A stretch of 64,000 nucleotides of DNA from NCBI GenBank assembly GCA_035582835.1, contig JAYKAV010002739.1:1-64000 (forward strand), read 5' to 3'. The notes beneath the pieces were generated by a model. The model did no database searches, was not told where the DNA came from, and worked only from the letters and a program-made list of their open reading frames with translations. The position numbers and the translations under genes are program-made. How positions within the stretch are numbered: the stretch's first letter is position 1; every line of letters starts with the position of its first letter. This stretch comes from Phoebastria nigripes. Taxonomy: Eukaryota; Chordata; Aves; Procellariiformes; Diomedeidae. Of the stretch, positions 24,530-37,184 are shown one piece after another.

Positions 24530-26572
24530 TCTGACAGTTTAAAAAATGTTTATATATGNCGAGCTCAGTAGTGTTGCAAATCGCATTAACCAACTACTTC
24601 TTAAGCAACTGAAAATCTTGACAAGAATTTAATATTAACTAAATAAAATGAGCATATGTATTTAAGTTGGCATTTAAGTTGCAAGTCTGCTCTTCCTAGA
24701 TGAGAATGAAATATATTCTTATGGAATACTCTTGTGGAATATGGCAACATGAGGATTAAAGTCTCCCATTCCTTTTTTTAATAAAAGTAACAAAAATGCT
24801 TGTCTTCAGCAACATAAGCAAAGAGCATTCTGAACATTTTAGAAGGAAAAATTTAGTTCTTAGCAATAGGATGAGGTCATGTAACAGAATTACTTTTATG
24901 ACAAGGATTGAAGTATTACTAAGACCTTTCAGAAGACTCCTAGTCAAGGCATAAGGTAAGTTCAGAGGGAAGGCAGAAGTACCCGAATAAGAAGCCCAGA
25001 GAAACTAGAAATATCTAACACTGTAAATAAACAATATGACTAGATAGATACAGAATGAGGGAGACTACATTGCTCTGCTACAAATAAGTATTTTCTCCCA
25101 AGCATAATGTTGTATAGCATACACATTTCCAGATAGTATCTTGACTTACATAGAAAGTCAGTTATATTCAGTGTTATATGAACTAAGCCATGACGTAAAG
25201 ATAAAGATCACACAAGCTTTTCTGAATATGTAAAGGAGATATTGGCAAGAGAGGTGAGAAAATGTCTATACCACTGCAGTCAGATCTGTATAGAAGTAGT
25301 CATTATGATACAATGCAAGTCATGGTTTATCTGTCTGATTACTACTGGAATTGACAGAAACTCACAAAAATAAATCCAACACAAAACCATTCATGATCAA
25401 ATTTCCATCCACTCATATTTGACAGCAAAAACTGAGAATAATTCCTATCCGTTAGGTCACAATTTACCTACAGGTAGACCGTTGCACCTCCTGAATAGCA
25501 AGCCTAGCGCAATACCACAATCTAACCAGCACTCATGAAATCTTGAAACTTGCAGTTGAGTCCTGCTGGTAGAGTTTCACACCCGCTTGGCAAAGCAGGT
25601 GCCAGATGTACGTGAAAAGCTAGATACCAGCCTTAAAGCGCTACTAGAATGAAAATAAATATCCTCCTGTTCATTAAAATACAGCTTGCTTACTTGTGTT
25701 AGCTGCTGAAAGACGCACCTCTTGCTCAGTTTTGAGGGAGGACAGAAGGAGAGGGGTCAGAGCTCTGGAACACTTACATAAAGCTGCATCACCCACCCCG
25801 CCCGTCTCGCGGTCAGAGACAGCCTCTCCAACAGGGAGATCAGATGTGTCTAATGATCAGAACAGATGGATGTGAAAATTGAAATAAAGTCCTGAAGCAT
25901 ATTATCTTGGAGTTCTCACTAGCAGATGGTTCTGAGGACTTTTGGAGGAATGCTCCACAGACCTCATGTATAGTACCCATTTGGAGTTAATTTTGCTGCC
26001 AATCAGTGCTGTAGGTAATCACCTTCTCAGACAGGTATTAGGAAAAAGTCTATGAAAGAAGTCAACAGGACTATTAATCTCAGATGCAATCTTGCTTCTC
26101 TTGCAGAGTGGCATAGCAAGCTTCCTCACAATCTTAACTGTGAGATATGCTTCAGCCAAAGGCAAGAACACAGTAATTCCTTTAAGAAAGATTTTTTTCT
26201 TTACAAGAATGGGCACATCTTTATTGAGAAAAAGAACTAGTGTCTGAAAATAACAGAAATGGGTGTATAAAGAAATACATGAATGAGTTGGGTGAATTAA
26301 GCAGAAGTCGTATGAGGCACCTGGCAAATACTTTTGGTCCAGCATAAAGGCCAAAGGTTCAGCTCATCTCCACATACATAAAAAAATTCTTTCAGCCAAT
26401 CTAAGACAAACTGGAAACCATTTGTCAACTCTGCTTGAGGGCATATCTGTCCACACTCTACACCTTAACGCTTTAATAATCTGTTGGAGGTTCTAAAGAT
26501 CAGTGACAACATGCTATCTTTCCTAAAGAAACCACTCAAACACTTCTGTTTGAGACAAAAAAGGACAGATGG
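24530..26572. other. No gene recognised
   Basis: AT-rich DNA with a somewhat GC-richer patch at about 25730-25830. No domain-bearing frame, RNA gene or known repeat is seen. Confidence 0.6.
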
Positions 26573-26577
26573 CCTTT

Positions 26578-27710
26578 TGTGATGGGTTGACCCTGTCTGG
26601 AAACCAAGTGCCCACCAAAGCTGCTCTATCACTGCCCCTCCTCAACTGGACAGGGGGAGAAAAATATGACAAAAGGCTCGTGGGTCCATAAGGACAGGGA
26701 GATCACTCAGCAGTTACCATCACGGACAAAACAGACTCAATTTGGGGAAATCAGTTTAATTTATTGCCAATCAAATCAGAGTAGGGTAATGAGAAATAAA
26801 ACCAAATCTTAAAACACCTTCCCCCCACATCTCCCTTCTTCCTGGGCTCAACTTTTGAATTCTCTACCTCCTCCTCCCGAACGGTGCAGGGGGACGGGGA
26901 GTGGGAGTTGTGGTCAGTTCATCACACGTTGTCTCTGCTGCTCCTTCCTCCTCAGGGGGAAGACACCTCACACTCCTTCCCTGCTCCAGCGTGGGGTCCT
27001 TCCCACAGGAGACAGTCCTCCACAAACTTCTCCAATGTGAGTCCTTCCCACAGGCTGCAGTCCTTCATGAACTGTCCAGCGTGGGTCCCCTCCACAGGGT
27101 GCAGTCCCTCAGGAACAGACTGCTCCAGCGTGGGTCCCCCACGGGGTCACAAGTCCTGCCAGCAAACCTCCTCCAGCATGGGCTCCTCTCTCCACAGATC
27201 CACAGGTCCTGCCAGGAGCCTGCTCCAGTGTGGGCTTCCCATGGGGTCACAGCCTCCTTCAGGTGCATCCACCTGCTCCGATGTGGGGTCCTCCATGGGC
27301 TGCAGGTGGATATCTGCTCCACCATTAACCTCCATGGGCTGCAGGGGGACAGCCTGCCTCACCATGGTCTTCACCAGGGGCTGCAAGGGAATCTCTGCTC
27401 TGGTGCCTGGAGCACCTCCTCCCCCTCCTTCTTCACTGACCTTGGTGTCTGCAGAGTTGTTTCTCTCACATATTCTCACTCCTCTCTCCGGCTGCTTTTT
27501 CGCAGCAGTTTTCTTCCCCNTTCTTAAATATGTTATCCCAGAGGCGCTGCCACCATCACTGATGGGCTCAGCCTTGGCCAGTGGCGGGTCTGTCTTGGAG
27601 CTGGCTGGCATTGGCTCTATCGGACATAGGGGAAGTTTCTAGCAACTTCTCACAGAAGCCATCCCTGTAGCCCCCCCGCTACCAAAACCTTGCCACGCAA
27701 ACCCAANACA
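26578..27710 (-). mobile_element. Solo ERVL-type LTR with internal minisatellite, 1133 bp, TSD ccttt
   Basis: On the minus strand the LTR starts TGTNTTGGGTTTGCGTGGCA and ends GGGTCAACCCATCACA. It is flanked by perfect ccttt at 26573-26577 and 27711-27715, an ERVL-type 5-bp target duplication. AATAAA (minus) lies at 26760-26765. The middle third is a GC-rich tandem array. Overlapping open frames of up to about 250 codons on both strands follow from that array and the lack of stops, and are not genes. This LTR type is widespread in birds. Confidence 0.93.
26985..27320. repeat. Minisatellite inside the LTR (units of roughly 45-65 bp)
   Basis: Repeated variants of CTCCAGCGTGGGTCC followed by CACAGG.TGCAGTCC occur at least six times. 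Unit length varies because of internal indels. It belongs to the U3 side of the LTR, so copy number may change among copies of the family. Confidence 0.8.
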
Positions 27711-27715
27711 CCTTT

Positions 27716-28814
27716 GCAGATTTTTCCTCTTAGAATAGTAGTCTAAAAACTAAATAAAAACAATAAAAAAGGACATTCATTCTTAGGCTGGTAAAGTTAC
27801 ATATAAATAAGAAAAGTTCATGGTAATGTTACAGAATGTTTTTAAAAAATGATCCAAGAGTCCTTTCTGCACAAAATACTACATCTCTAAGGACTATTTT
27901 TATTTATTTAAAAGCAATTTCTTTTTAATTTCAACATTCAAAATTCCAATTTATTGGTATGCATGTATGCATGGGTATATATCCACAGATATAAAGCTGT
28001 GCTGTGCCTGAAGACTCAAAAATGACAGTACTTCAAGAGCTTCTGGCCCAAATAAGTGAATATTGAGAGTTACGGACTTCTGTGTAAATATATTAGCATT
28101 CTGCTATTTCTATCAGTATAAAATAAGCCCTGGCTATGGGTAATATAGCAAGTAGCATGCAATGCATTATTGATTTATTGAAAATTAAGGACATCTGAAA
28201 AATGGTTCAGATAATATTAAACAAAAAAGATGGCACTTTTGAGCTATCTGTTTTGTATTCCTGTAAGTGGGATGTAAGTAGTAACATCTTCCAGAAAAAC
28301 ATGCATGCCACTGAGGAACAAGTGCTAATACACTGAATAACTGGAGGAAGAGAGGATTATAGTTGATGACAGCACTCTCTTAAAATATCCATAAGCTATT
28401 TTACATTCAAAATCCCAAAATAAATAAGACCTAGATTTCATATTTTATTTGTTCTGGCACAAATCTGGGTAGAGTGCAGGGCTACCCAACATGAAGTTAT
28501 TAAAAGAAAATTATACCCACAGTCTAATCTCTGGCAAGCACTCAAAAGCAGTCAAAGCAACAGTCAGGAGATAGTTTTATTTTATGGTAAATACCTGACA
28601 TTTTCATTACTATACACTGGCAAGAAATGCATACTGATGTTCCGAATGCCTATAAGAAGCAAAGATGAACACACACACACACACAAATTACAAGTAATTT
28701 AGAAAGAAAGTGCTCTTCCTTTTTCGTATCAATTGTAAGCTCCTATGAGGTTGCCAGCAAGTGCTAGTAGAAAAATATTTTGGGGAGAATAATGGAAGGT
28801 TTTATATGTAAGAA
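27716..28814. other. No gene recognised
   Basis: AT-rich DNA with one (AC)n tract and nothing else recognisable. Confidence 0.6.
28667..28685. repeat. (AC)n dinucleotide microsatellite
   Basis: Nine to ten AC units. Confidence 0.9.
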
Positions 28815-29285
28815 CTTTGTCCTGCTAAGTCAGACAAAAGGTCCACCTAGCACAGTACTTTAGAGTAGCAAAAGGAAATGCTATTTAGGGAGAACACACA
28901 TGTCTAGCCAGTTTGTCCCAGCACACTCTGACAGCACCTACGGATGTTGGGTTAGGGATGCCAGAAGGCACTTACTTGCCTACTCCTTTTCTTACTAAGT
29001 CGTCATTTTGTTTATGACAACAATTCCTTTTTGAACCTACTTACAACACCTTACTCTACAATCTCCAGTAAATTCCAAAAGTTCAACGCCCACTGCATAA
29101 AGCAGCACTTTGCTTCATCTNTTTTAAATTCACCTCCTACTACCTTAATTGAGTGCCATGTAGTTTTAGCACTGTGAGATTTGGCAAGTAACTGTTCCAC
29201 GTTCCTTTTATCCACAGCCTTTGTGATCATAGAAACTTCAATCATATTTCTGCACCTTCTTTTTTCCAAATTGAACCTACAGCTT
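28815..29285 (-). mobile_element. Old sauropsid-type CR1 3' end
   Basis: Starts TAAGTCAGACAAAAGGTCCA, then CCTAGCACAGTACTTT, and later AATTCCTTTTTGAACCTACT and AAATTCCAAAAGTTCAACGC. These match the reverse complement of the old CR1 3' region and the end of ORF2, the opposite orientation to the copy at 19.2 kb. The younger CR1 at 29,394 lies about 110 bp away in the same orientation. Confidence 0.75.
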
Positions 29286-29393
29286 TGGTTACACTACTTG
29301 TTTTTCATACAACCGCTGTAGATACACACATGGTCTATCTGAAAGTATACATAACTTCCATTTTTAAATTTACTTCGTAAATTTTACTTTTGA

Positions 29394-30314
29394 ATAGAAT
29401 CATAGAATAGTTTGGATTGGAAGGGACCTTTTAAAGGTCATCTAGTCCAACACCCCCCCGCCATGGGCAGGGACATCTTCAACTAGATCAGGTNGCTCAG
29501 AGCCCTGTCCAACCTGACCTTGAATGATTCCAGGGATGGGGCATCTACCACCTCTCTGGGCAACCTGTTCCAGTGTTTCATCATCCTCAGCGTAAAAAAT
29601 TTCTTCCTTANATNTNGTCTAAATCTACCCTCTTTTAGTTTATAACTATTCCCCCTTGTCCTGTCGCAACAGGCCCTGCTAAAAAGTTTGTCCCCATCTT
29701 TCTTATAAGCCCCCTTTAAGTACTGATAGGCCGCAATAAGGTCTCCCCGAAGCCTTCTCTTCTCCAAGCTGAACAACCCCAACTCTCTCAGCCTTTCTTC
29801 ACAGGAGAGGTGTCCCATCCCGCTGATCATTTTCATGGCCCTCCTCTGGACCAGCTCCAACAGGTCCCTGTCTTTCTTGTGCTGAGGGCTCCAGAGCTGG
29901 ACGCAGTACTCCAGGTGGGGTCTCACCAGAGCAGAGTAGAGGGGCAGAATCACCTCCCTCGACCTGCTGGCCACGCTTCTTCTGATGCAGCCCAGGAGAC
30001 GGTTGGCCTTCTGGGCTGTGAGTGCACATTGCTGGCTCATGTCCAGCTTTTCATCCACCAGTACCCCCAAGTCCTTCTCAATCCCTTCATCGCNCAGCCT
30101 GTATTGATACNGGGGGTTGCCCCGACCTGGGTGCAGGACCTTGCACTTGGCCTTGTTAAACCTCATGAGGTTCACACAGGCCCACTTCACCAGCTTTTCC
30201 AGGTCCCTCTGGATGGCATCCCGTCCCTCAGGCATGTCAACCACACCACTCAGCTTGGCATCATCTGCAAACTTGCTGAGGGTGCACTCGATCCCACTGT
30301 CTATGTCATTGACT
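29394..30314 (-). mobile_element. Young 5'-truncated CR1 LINE (RT C-terminus and 3' UTR)
   Basis: The left end shows the CR1 3' signature on the minus strand, ending in ATTCTATGATTCTAT. A minus-strand frame of about 253 codons (29483-30244) is open apart from N positions. It encodes the C-terminal CR1 reverse-transcriptase region, with landmarks [28 protein letters not shown] and HWNRLPREVVD. The catalytic N-terminal half is missing through the usual 5' truncation. The lack of stops indicates a fairly recent copy. No target duplication is seen, as is normal for CR1. Confidence 0.96.
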
Positions 30315-33300
30315 AGAATCTCTTAATCCACCTCTAAAATACGGTTTAACTTTTCAACTTTTGACTTGACAATCAAAAAAAAAATCTCCAAATTCTCTAA
30401 ATAATTAGCACATTGTTCTTATGTCTGTTAACACCGATATAATATGCAAAAATCAATTTCCAATTACCTTTAAGCATGAATATATACAGTAACTCATATC
30501 TGAAAATATTCTGTCAGTCATTTGTGTATAATGTAATTATTTTCCCAACCTTAAAGGAGTTTGGAATAATTGTTAATATGTTTTGCTGCAACCCAAGCTC
30601 TGGAACAATGACTAACCAGGAATTCAACATGACAGCTTTAAACAAAGCCGTCTAAATCATACATCATGCACTGTCTGTTAACAGGATTGGAACAAAGTGT
30701 GTCAGGCCACCCTAAATAGTAACTGAAAGAAAATACACCTTCACAGGTAGTCTATGTGGGAGATGTATCCACATCTCTGTTACCATCAACTACTGCATAG
30801 AATGCATTAGGAGAAAGAAATAAAGTACTTATCTTACTTTGAAAGGTCTCTAAAGATGAACAATTATAACATCCATATTGACTTCATCTGAGTTTTGTGA
30901 TAAACCTCTGTCTCAAAGAGCAAATCCAATCTGATACATTTAACAAATTTAGTTTCCCATTTCATTGATATTCCTGCCGTGGCAGGACACACTAGCAATT
31001 CATTTTTTGATTTTACAGATTTGCTTATTATAATTTAAAACCACAGAAAATACAGGCATAAGCTTAGAAGATGCTTCAATGATCAAATTTCCAATTGTGA
31101 TTGTCTTTATAGACATTCAGAAATTCTTACCATGGATTTGAAAGACCTGTCGATACTAAAATCCAACAGTACCATGACACAAATATCACAGTTGTGCAAT
31201 TTTGCTCCATTAGGGATCATCTTAGTATCATCTGACCCCAAAATAAATAATGGTTGTAAAACTTCAATGGAAAGAACTTCCACTGGAATGGCATGCAAGA
31301 TGCATGTTTTGTAATTTCTATATTCTTAACATTGCTATAAAAGCAAAATTCACAAAAGGTATTAGAAAGCTTTCCTGTTCCACAGCAAAGGTCTATGCAT
31401 TCTGTCAATGCTACAATTGGCAAGCAAGAGCTAACCTTTGCTCCAAGAAGTGCCGCAGCTGTTTAGAATCAATGCAAACAGGCTTGGAAACTGTAAACCA
31501 GGGCATATGACTGTCTGTGAGCACTCTAAAAAGCAGTGCTGTAGGCACTGCTTAAGAGAGGGTAGTACTTGGTGTGAGGTTCTCCAGAGAAATGGACAGA
31601 ACAGTTGTCTGTNAGAGAGCATCAGACAAAGGTTTGGAAGAGTTCAACATACTCATTTGTGGGCAAGATAATGGTATGTCTTCTAAGAGAGCAAAATGAA
31701 TAGAAAGCCCCAAGGAACAGAAAGCTTTGAAAAAACGCAGGGTGGGGTGGGGAGGTCAGGTCAGATTTTGGTCTGTTGAAAGGATAAGATTGGCTTGCAT
31801 GTTTCTGTTGCTTCTGTATACCTAAAAACAAGTCTTAGATCACTAGAAAAGTCATCTTTGCTCAAAGGCAACTGGTACTAGAAACGGGAAATCTTTAATA
31901 AAGACTTCTTACAAAACATTAGTCAGTAAAGTTAAATAGGTATCAATGGAGACAACATGAAGTACAATCTAATAAAAAAAAAAATCACTGGTGCTGAAAA
32001 TTAGCTATAAATCATCTTACCCCAATAACCGAGCACAGATTCAACAGTGACTGAGATAATATTAAGTGGTTTTTTACAANTCATTTTTATTTTTCATACT
32101 AAAGCACACTTGAGAAAAAGAGCACATCTAAAATATTTCTGCACATAATACAAAGTAAGTATGTGCATGTCTCAAGAAAAAAGAAGATGACAAAAAAATT
32201 AAGATTGTAATGCCTGTAATCTTATCTTGGCCATCTGCACACTTTTCCCAGAACTACTTCCTAGAGGAAGCTCTACACAGATATACATACTTCCACTTTT
32301 ATGGAGCTCAAATTCTTCAGGAAAATACTTGTCAGAAATCAAACACTTATCAAATCATGGATCAGTATCCACATNGCAATACCACAGCTAATTTGTATAC
32401 ACTTATATAACATTATCACTTGAAAACAGTCCCTGTTTTAAACATTTTCCATTTTCACTCTGAACCCACGCTTTATCTAGATAAAATTTTCATTTCTTTC
32501 AGCCATAGGAAAGTCAAATTTTTGCTAATCCTTCAAAAAAAAAAAAAAAGTGTCTAACTGTATTTATTCTAAATTGAAAAAAACCCAAAGTTATAACTAC
32601 TAGTACAACAGATTTTTTTTTTCAAGGAAGATTTACTTATCAGTAAAGTAATTTTTAATTCTTTTTATGATCTAAAAGTAACATCTTGTAACAAAAGCAT
32701 TTTATCTTAACACTTAACAAGGATACCAACAAACTGTCAATCAGTGGATATGTAACAGATTACTTCAGCTACTTACTTCTCTATCAACTAAAGAAGATGG
32801 TAGAAGAAAAAAAAAAAAGACAAAGAAATGTTGTGGAGAAAAAGTAGGATCATGTAAAATACATTTGTCAATACAGTATCCTGAGATCTCCATTTCTCCG
32901 TAATTCTTACATCCAAAAGAATACCAGATATTTAAGATGCGTAATTAATTATATGCACATTAATGACATTTCAACAATGAAACCATAACGTAACCTCCTA
33001 TTTTCACTCATTTTGTAATTTACAAAACCACCTCTGTTTTCTTTTATCACAGAAGCATGACTATACCTTAACACATTTTTTGCTTTTAATTTTGTTAAAT
33101 CAGAATATTGCACAAAGGGAGTCCTCTGAAAAATGAATTGCTTTGATGTTTGAAAATGAGATCAAGTATGACAGCAGAGACCCTTGCCCACATTAGCAGG
33201 TCAGTGCAGTGATTAGAGAGCATGTTAGGTAGAACTTAAACCCAGGACTGTTTTAAGTGGTTTAACTGCAGAATATGACATTGTTGGTACATGTATGCAA

Positions 33301-36300
33301 GAAAGAAAAAAAAAATTTTGAAAGAAATCAACAATGTATATCAATACCAGGATGAAGTGCCTGGTCCAGACTCTATTCTCTTTCTGTCAGATACATTCAA
33401 GACTATCAGGAGAGACATCCAAAAATGCATTCTCATACAAGAGCCCAGTAGAAGAAAAGAGAGGAAAAAGATGAGAAGTGCAAAGAACATGGAGCCTACC
33501 TTCACTACAGTATACCTATCTATACCTCTCTCTCTTCTCAGGGATCAAAAAAGATAGAAGAAAGACCCCCCCAGGAAAATGCTGCTTTTCTGGGGAGTTC
33601 ATCAATCTATCCTGAACTCTGATTACTCCTCCGAAATTAACAAAATTAATTCTCTTTCTTGGCCTTCTGGAACANGCTACAGATCCATCAGGGAGCAGAC
33701 TGGAACATCTCTATACATTTCTTTTCACACTTACCAACTTATGGCTTTGAAACTGTCGTCTTAGATCTTGAGTGGTTCAGCAGTATTTAATGGTATAAAA
33801 CAGAGGTGGAAAATTATGCCAAAGGACCTTCCTGGTTCGTGAAAGAGATCTATCCCTTAGCAGTAGGACGATGCTTATCTTAGCAACAGAAGGCCCCGTG
33901 AAAGTAATTCAGTTTTCCTGAGCTGAGAAGTCAGAATTTTCTTGAACCAGCTAAGATATTTAAAACATTGAAGCCATTGAAAAAAGAGTTCCATTGGTTC
34001 AGGAAGACTTGAGAATACAAAGCATTTACACTGTGTATCACTGAACTGGAGACTTATTAAGCCAGTCTAACTAACATAACTATCTCAGCAGAAAGTGACT
34101 CATTCTTCTCACAGTACCAAATCAGCTATTTATCACAGTACCACTTAACAACTTCTGGGAATAAGGAGTACAAACATTTCCTTCCTAGTCTTCCTTCCCA
34201 CAAAACGCCTCTTCCCCACCTAAAAAAACACCAAACAAAAAAACCCACAAACCCTTCTCCTTTCCCTATGCTTTCTTAATGTACTTCACTAAATTTTGTA
34301 CAAGAAATCAATAAAGAAACAGTCAAACACTGGGAAAGCCTATATTTGAGCAAGTTCTGAAGACCTTTAGCTACAGAAGTAGTTCAATTTCCAATTCTAA
34401 ATACTCATAAGTAAAAGATGAGCAGTTTGAGATTAACACTGAAGCAAAATTAAAAAGCTTAGTCAGAAAAGGGTAATGGAATTTTAACTGCTTTTATCAT
34501 ATTAGCATATGGAAGTTCAAACTTGTTGCAACTAATGAGAATGAGTTAGCATGCTCAGGACCAGACCCTGCTGTCTTCCCTTAGCTAGAAGGCTACCAGA
34601 ACACATTGTCCTGACAGTCAACACATCTCTCTGGCTCATATACATTGATTATATANTGCTAAAGAGCAACAAAATATTAGACAAGTAGTTCAGAGCATTC
34701 CACAAGTGAAGACAGTGCTTATGGCTCAGGATACGGTAGTTTTTGAATTCAGATGATTTAATGTTTTCAGAGAGCTACAAGTTATGAACATTTCTACCTT
34801 GTATTTTTACATTTTAACAGAATAACAGTTTGTTACTGGAAATAACAATAATACTTACACAACATAAAGACTTGCTATAAGAAGGCTTATAAGATGACAG
34901 AAGATGCTAGGCTACTTATCCATAAGTCATTAACCTATACGGTAATTTAAATGAAGAGTTATATAAGACAGTAAAAGTATTTCACAAGGAAAGAAAACAT
35001 AATTAGCCATAAGAATTCTGTCTGTGGAGTCAAGCGAACAACAAGAACAATTTGCTATGGAAAGCTGTCATAGCACACTAGAATTTTCTGAGGGTATCGT
35101 TAGCTCTTACCACCACCTTCTGCTGTAATCCTTGAAGTTAACAGTAGACAGACCATAGCTTTAATTTAGGAGACATCTGACAGACAAATTAAACCAGAGC
35201 CAACTACTACCTTGATAATAAAAATATCTCTTACTCAGTTTATGAATTTCATAATATTAATAATCACGTGTTTCTTTATCATACTGAAAATATCTGACTG
35301 TGTTTCCTTTGGCCCATTTGCGCCATATCCTAATTGTACTGCAGAAGAAAACTGAATGCATACATGAAACAGGTAAGAAAAAAGTAAAAATAGATAAATG
35401 TCAATTAAAAGAAATGCTTAATTAGCTTGATTCCGTACTTACTAAGCCAGTGGCAAAACTCAGGTGATACTCTAAGGTTCCTCCCCCCATCCTTGATTCC
35501 TTTATAATCCAAAACCTATTTCTCTAAAAACTGTAATACAAGTTTGTAAATTGCCATATTTGGAATGGCAATGCTGTCATGCCTTGAAGTTTATGCATTT
35601 TGCTGTCTACATTCTCTTTCTGAACAGTGTTTCCTTCATAAAAATGACTGACCATTCTAAAGCACAGCGTTAACCGCCAGATTAGTTCTGGACAGACCTC
35701 TTTCCGTTTCCTTTCCCTTCTCATTCACACGCGTATTTACCTCCTGGTAACATCAAACAAAAGTAAAAATATGACTTCTAAGAATAATTTCAAGTCATTT
35801 GTAAAATTGTACAAAGCTTCAGACAGACAGTTCTTTCTAGCCTACTTTGATACATAGAACAAGCCTGATAGACATAAGTATTTTAGCTATGTAGAAAGAA
35901 AAGTTAGTGAAATTCCCTGAATGCAAATAGGGGCTAATTTTTGTTTTAAATCTCAAAACAAAGAAGGGACAAAGTAGAAATATCTACAAACAATATTCAT
36001 CTAAGCACAAACAAGAAATGTTTAATTTTAACATACAAAACAATTTAGCATTTCAAAATCTATAGACATTAAGGGGACAACAAAAGAAATTTAGCTCAGC
36101 TGAATTCAGTGGAAGGTTTGTCATTGATTTTTCAACAAAAAACCCAACTACTTAAACTATAGATGACGAAAGTTCAAACTTCAATATTTTATATTTTTAA
36201 CCTCTTTAAAGTACTTTCTTCCTAANAGGAATTAATTTTTCATCTGCCAAAGCATCTATTCTCTGCAAGGATTCACCATTTCAGCTAACACGAGTTCCAA

Positions 36301-36435
36301 GGCAGCAGCATTAGAACTAAGCAAGATACATGGATCTATTGTGATTAAAAATATTCTTCAGCTCTAAGATCCTCTGAAGAGCTTGCTATCACGGCTAGTA
36401 AAGAGCCAGAAGGACTTTTTAGGCAGAAGAAAGGG
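30315..36435. other. No gene recognised
   Basis: Six kilobases of AT-rich DNA left of the second CpG island. Open frames reach at most about 88 codons and none resembles a known family. It may be first-intron sequence of a leftward gene. Confidence 0.55.
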
Positions 36436-36530
36436 AAAAAAAACCCAAATCAAACAAAAAAAAAACAACAACAACAAAAAAAAACAACAAAAACAAACCA
36501 AAACCAAACAAAACCCCAAAACCAAACACT
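36436..36530. repeat. A/C-rich low-complexity tract next to the second CpG island
   Basis: About 95 bp of CAAA, CAACAA and AAACCAAA variants that ends about 30 bp before GC-rich DNA begins; a sharp composition switch. Confidence 0.85.
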
Positions 36531-36993
36531 AAGCTCCTATCTGCAACCACTTCTTCCTTCAACCTGTTACGGTTCTGGACGAGGGAAAAGAAGGGAGGTT
36601 TTCGCGACGAAACCAGCGCCTTTCTGAACTGCTGGCGCGCCCGCTCCCCTCAGGGCTGGGAGGGAGCCCGGGGAGCTGCGCGACCGGCGGAGCCAGCGCT
36701 GGGGCTGCACTCACAGGCTGACCCGGCCCCTTTCGGCCTGCCCGGCCAGGGGCCGNCCGCACTGGGGCGAGCTGCTTGTTTCAGAGCGAAACCGAAGCGG
36801 GCGCGGTACCTGCGGTATTTCAGCAGCACCCATCGCCTGGAGGAAAACCGCACCCGAGCAGCGGAGGGTTACGGACGTGGCCGCAGGCGTTTGCACTGAC
36901 GGGAGGTGGGTGAGTCGCGGCGTTGCGACTCTCCCTTTCCGCGGCCGACGCCCCCGAGCCGCCTAGCTCACAGACAAACCAGGCACCACTAAC

Positions 36994-37100
36994 CTGCATC
37001 GCNAACTCTCCTCCCCCCCGTAGCCGGCCAACGGAGCCTTTGAACAAGCCGGTCCCGCCGCCGCCGCCGCCGCCTCAGCGAACCGCCCTTCGTAAGCGCC
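36994..37100 (-). other. Possible first exon of a minus-strand transcript (donor at 36993)
   Basis: On the minus strand the sequence reads GATGCAG|GTTAGTGG, a reasonable donor inside the CpG island. A second good donor, CAGCCT|GTGAGTGC, lies at 36714. The upstream boundary is unknown; 37100 is only a placeholder. The exon may be untranslated or carry only a start codon (ATGCAG). No downstream exon has been tied to it. Confidence 0.25.
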
Positions 37101-37172
37101 TCAGCTGAGCGCAGCCGGGGCTGAGGGAAAGGGGNGCAGCGGCGTCCCCCGCGCCTCGCGCTCTTGACGGAA

Positions 37173-37184
37173 TTTCCCGCCAAA
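37173..37184. promoter_or_regulatory. E2F-type site TTTCCCGCCAAA
   Basis: The 12-mer satisfies the E2F core from both strands (TTTCCCGC on +, TTTGGCGGG on -). It sits centrally in the second CpG island. E2F and E2F6 sites are common at cell-cycle and germline gene promoters. Confidence 0.55.

Noticed and set aside
26884..27642. Plus-strand frame of 252 codons, with 208 (+) and 154 (-) codon overlaps
   Set aside because: They fall entirely inside an LTR with defined ends and target duplication, and come from its tandem array.
1..36500. ZCWPW2 exons (CW zinc finger and PWWP domain) expected from mammalian synteny
   Set aside because: I looked on the minus strand for the W..C..C.KWR and WP.WP-type patterns and did not find them. 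The gene may continue outside the window, so I make no annotation.
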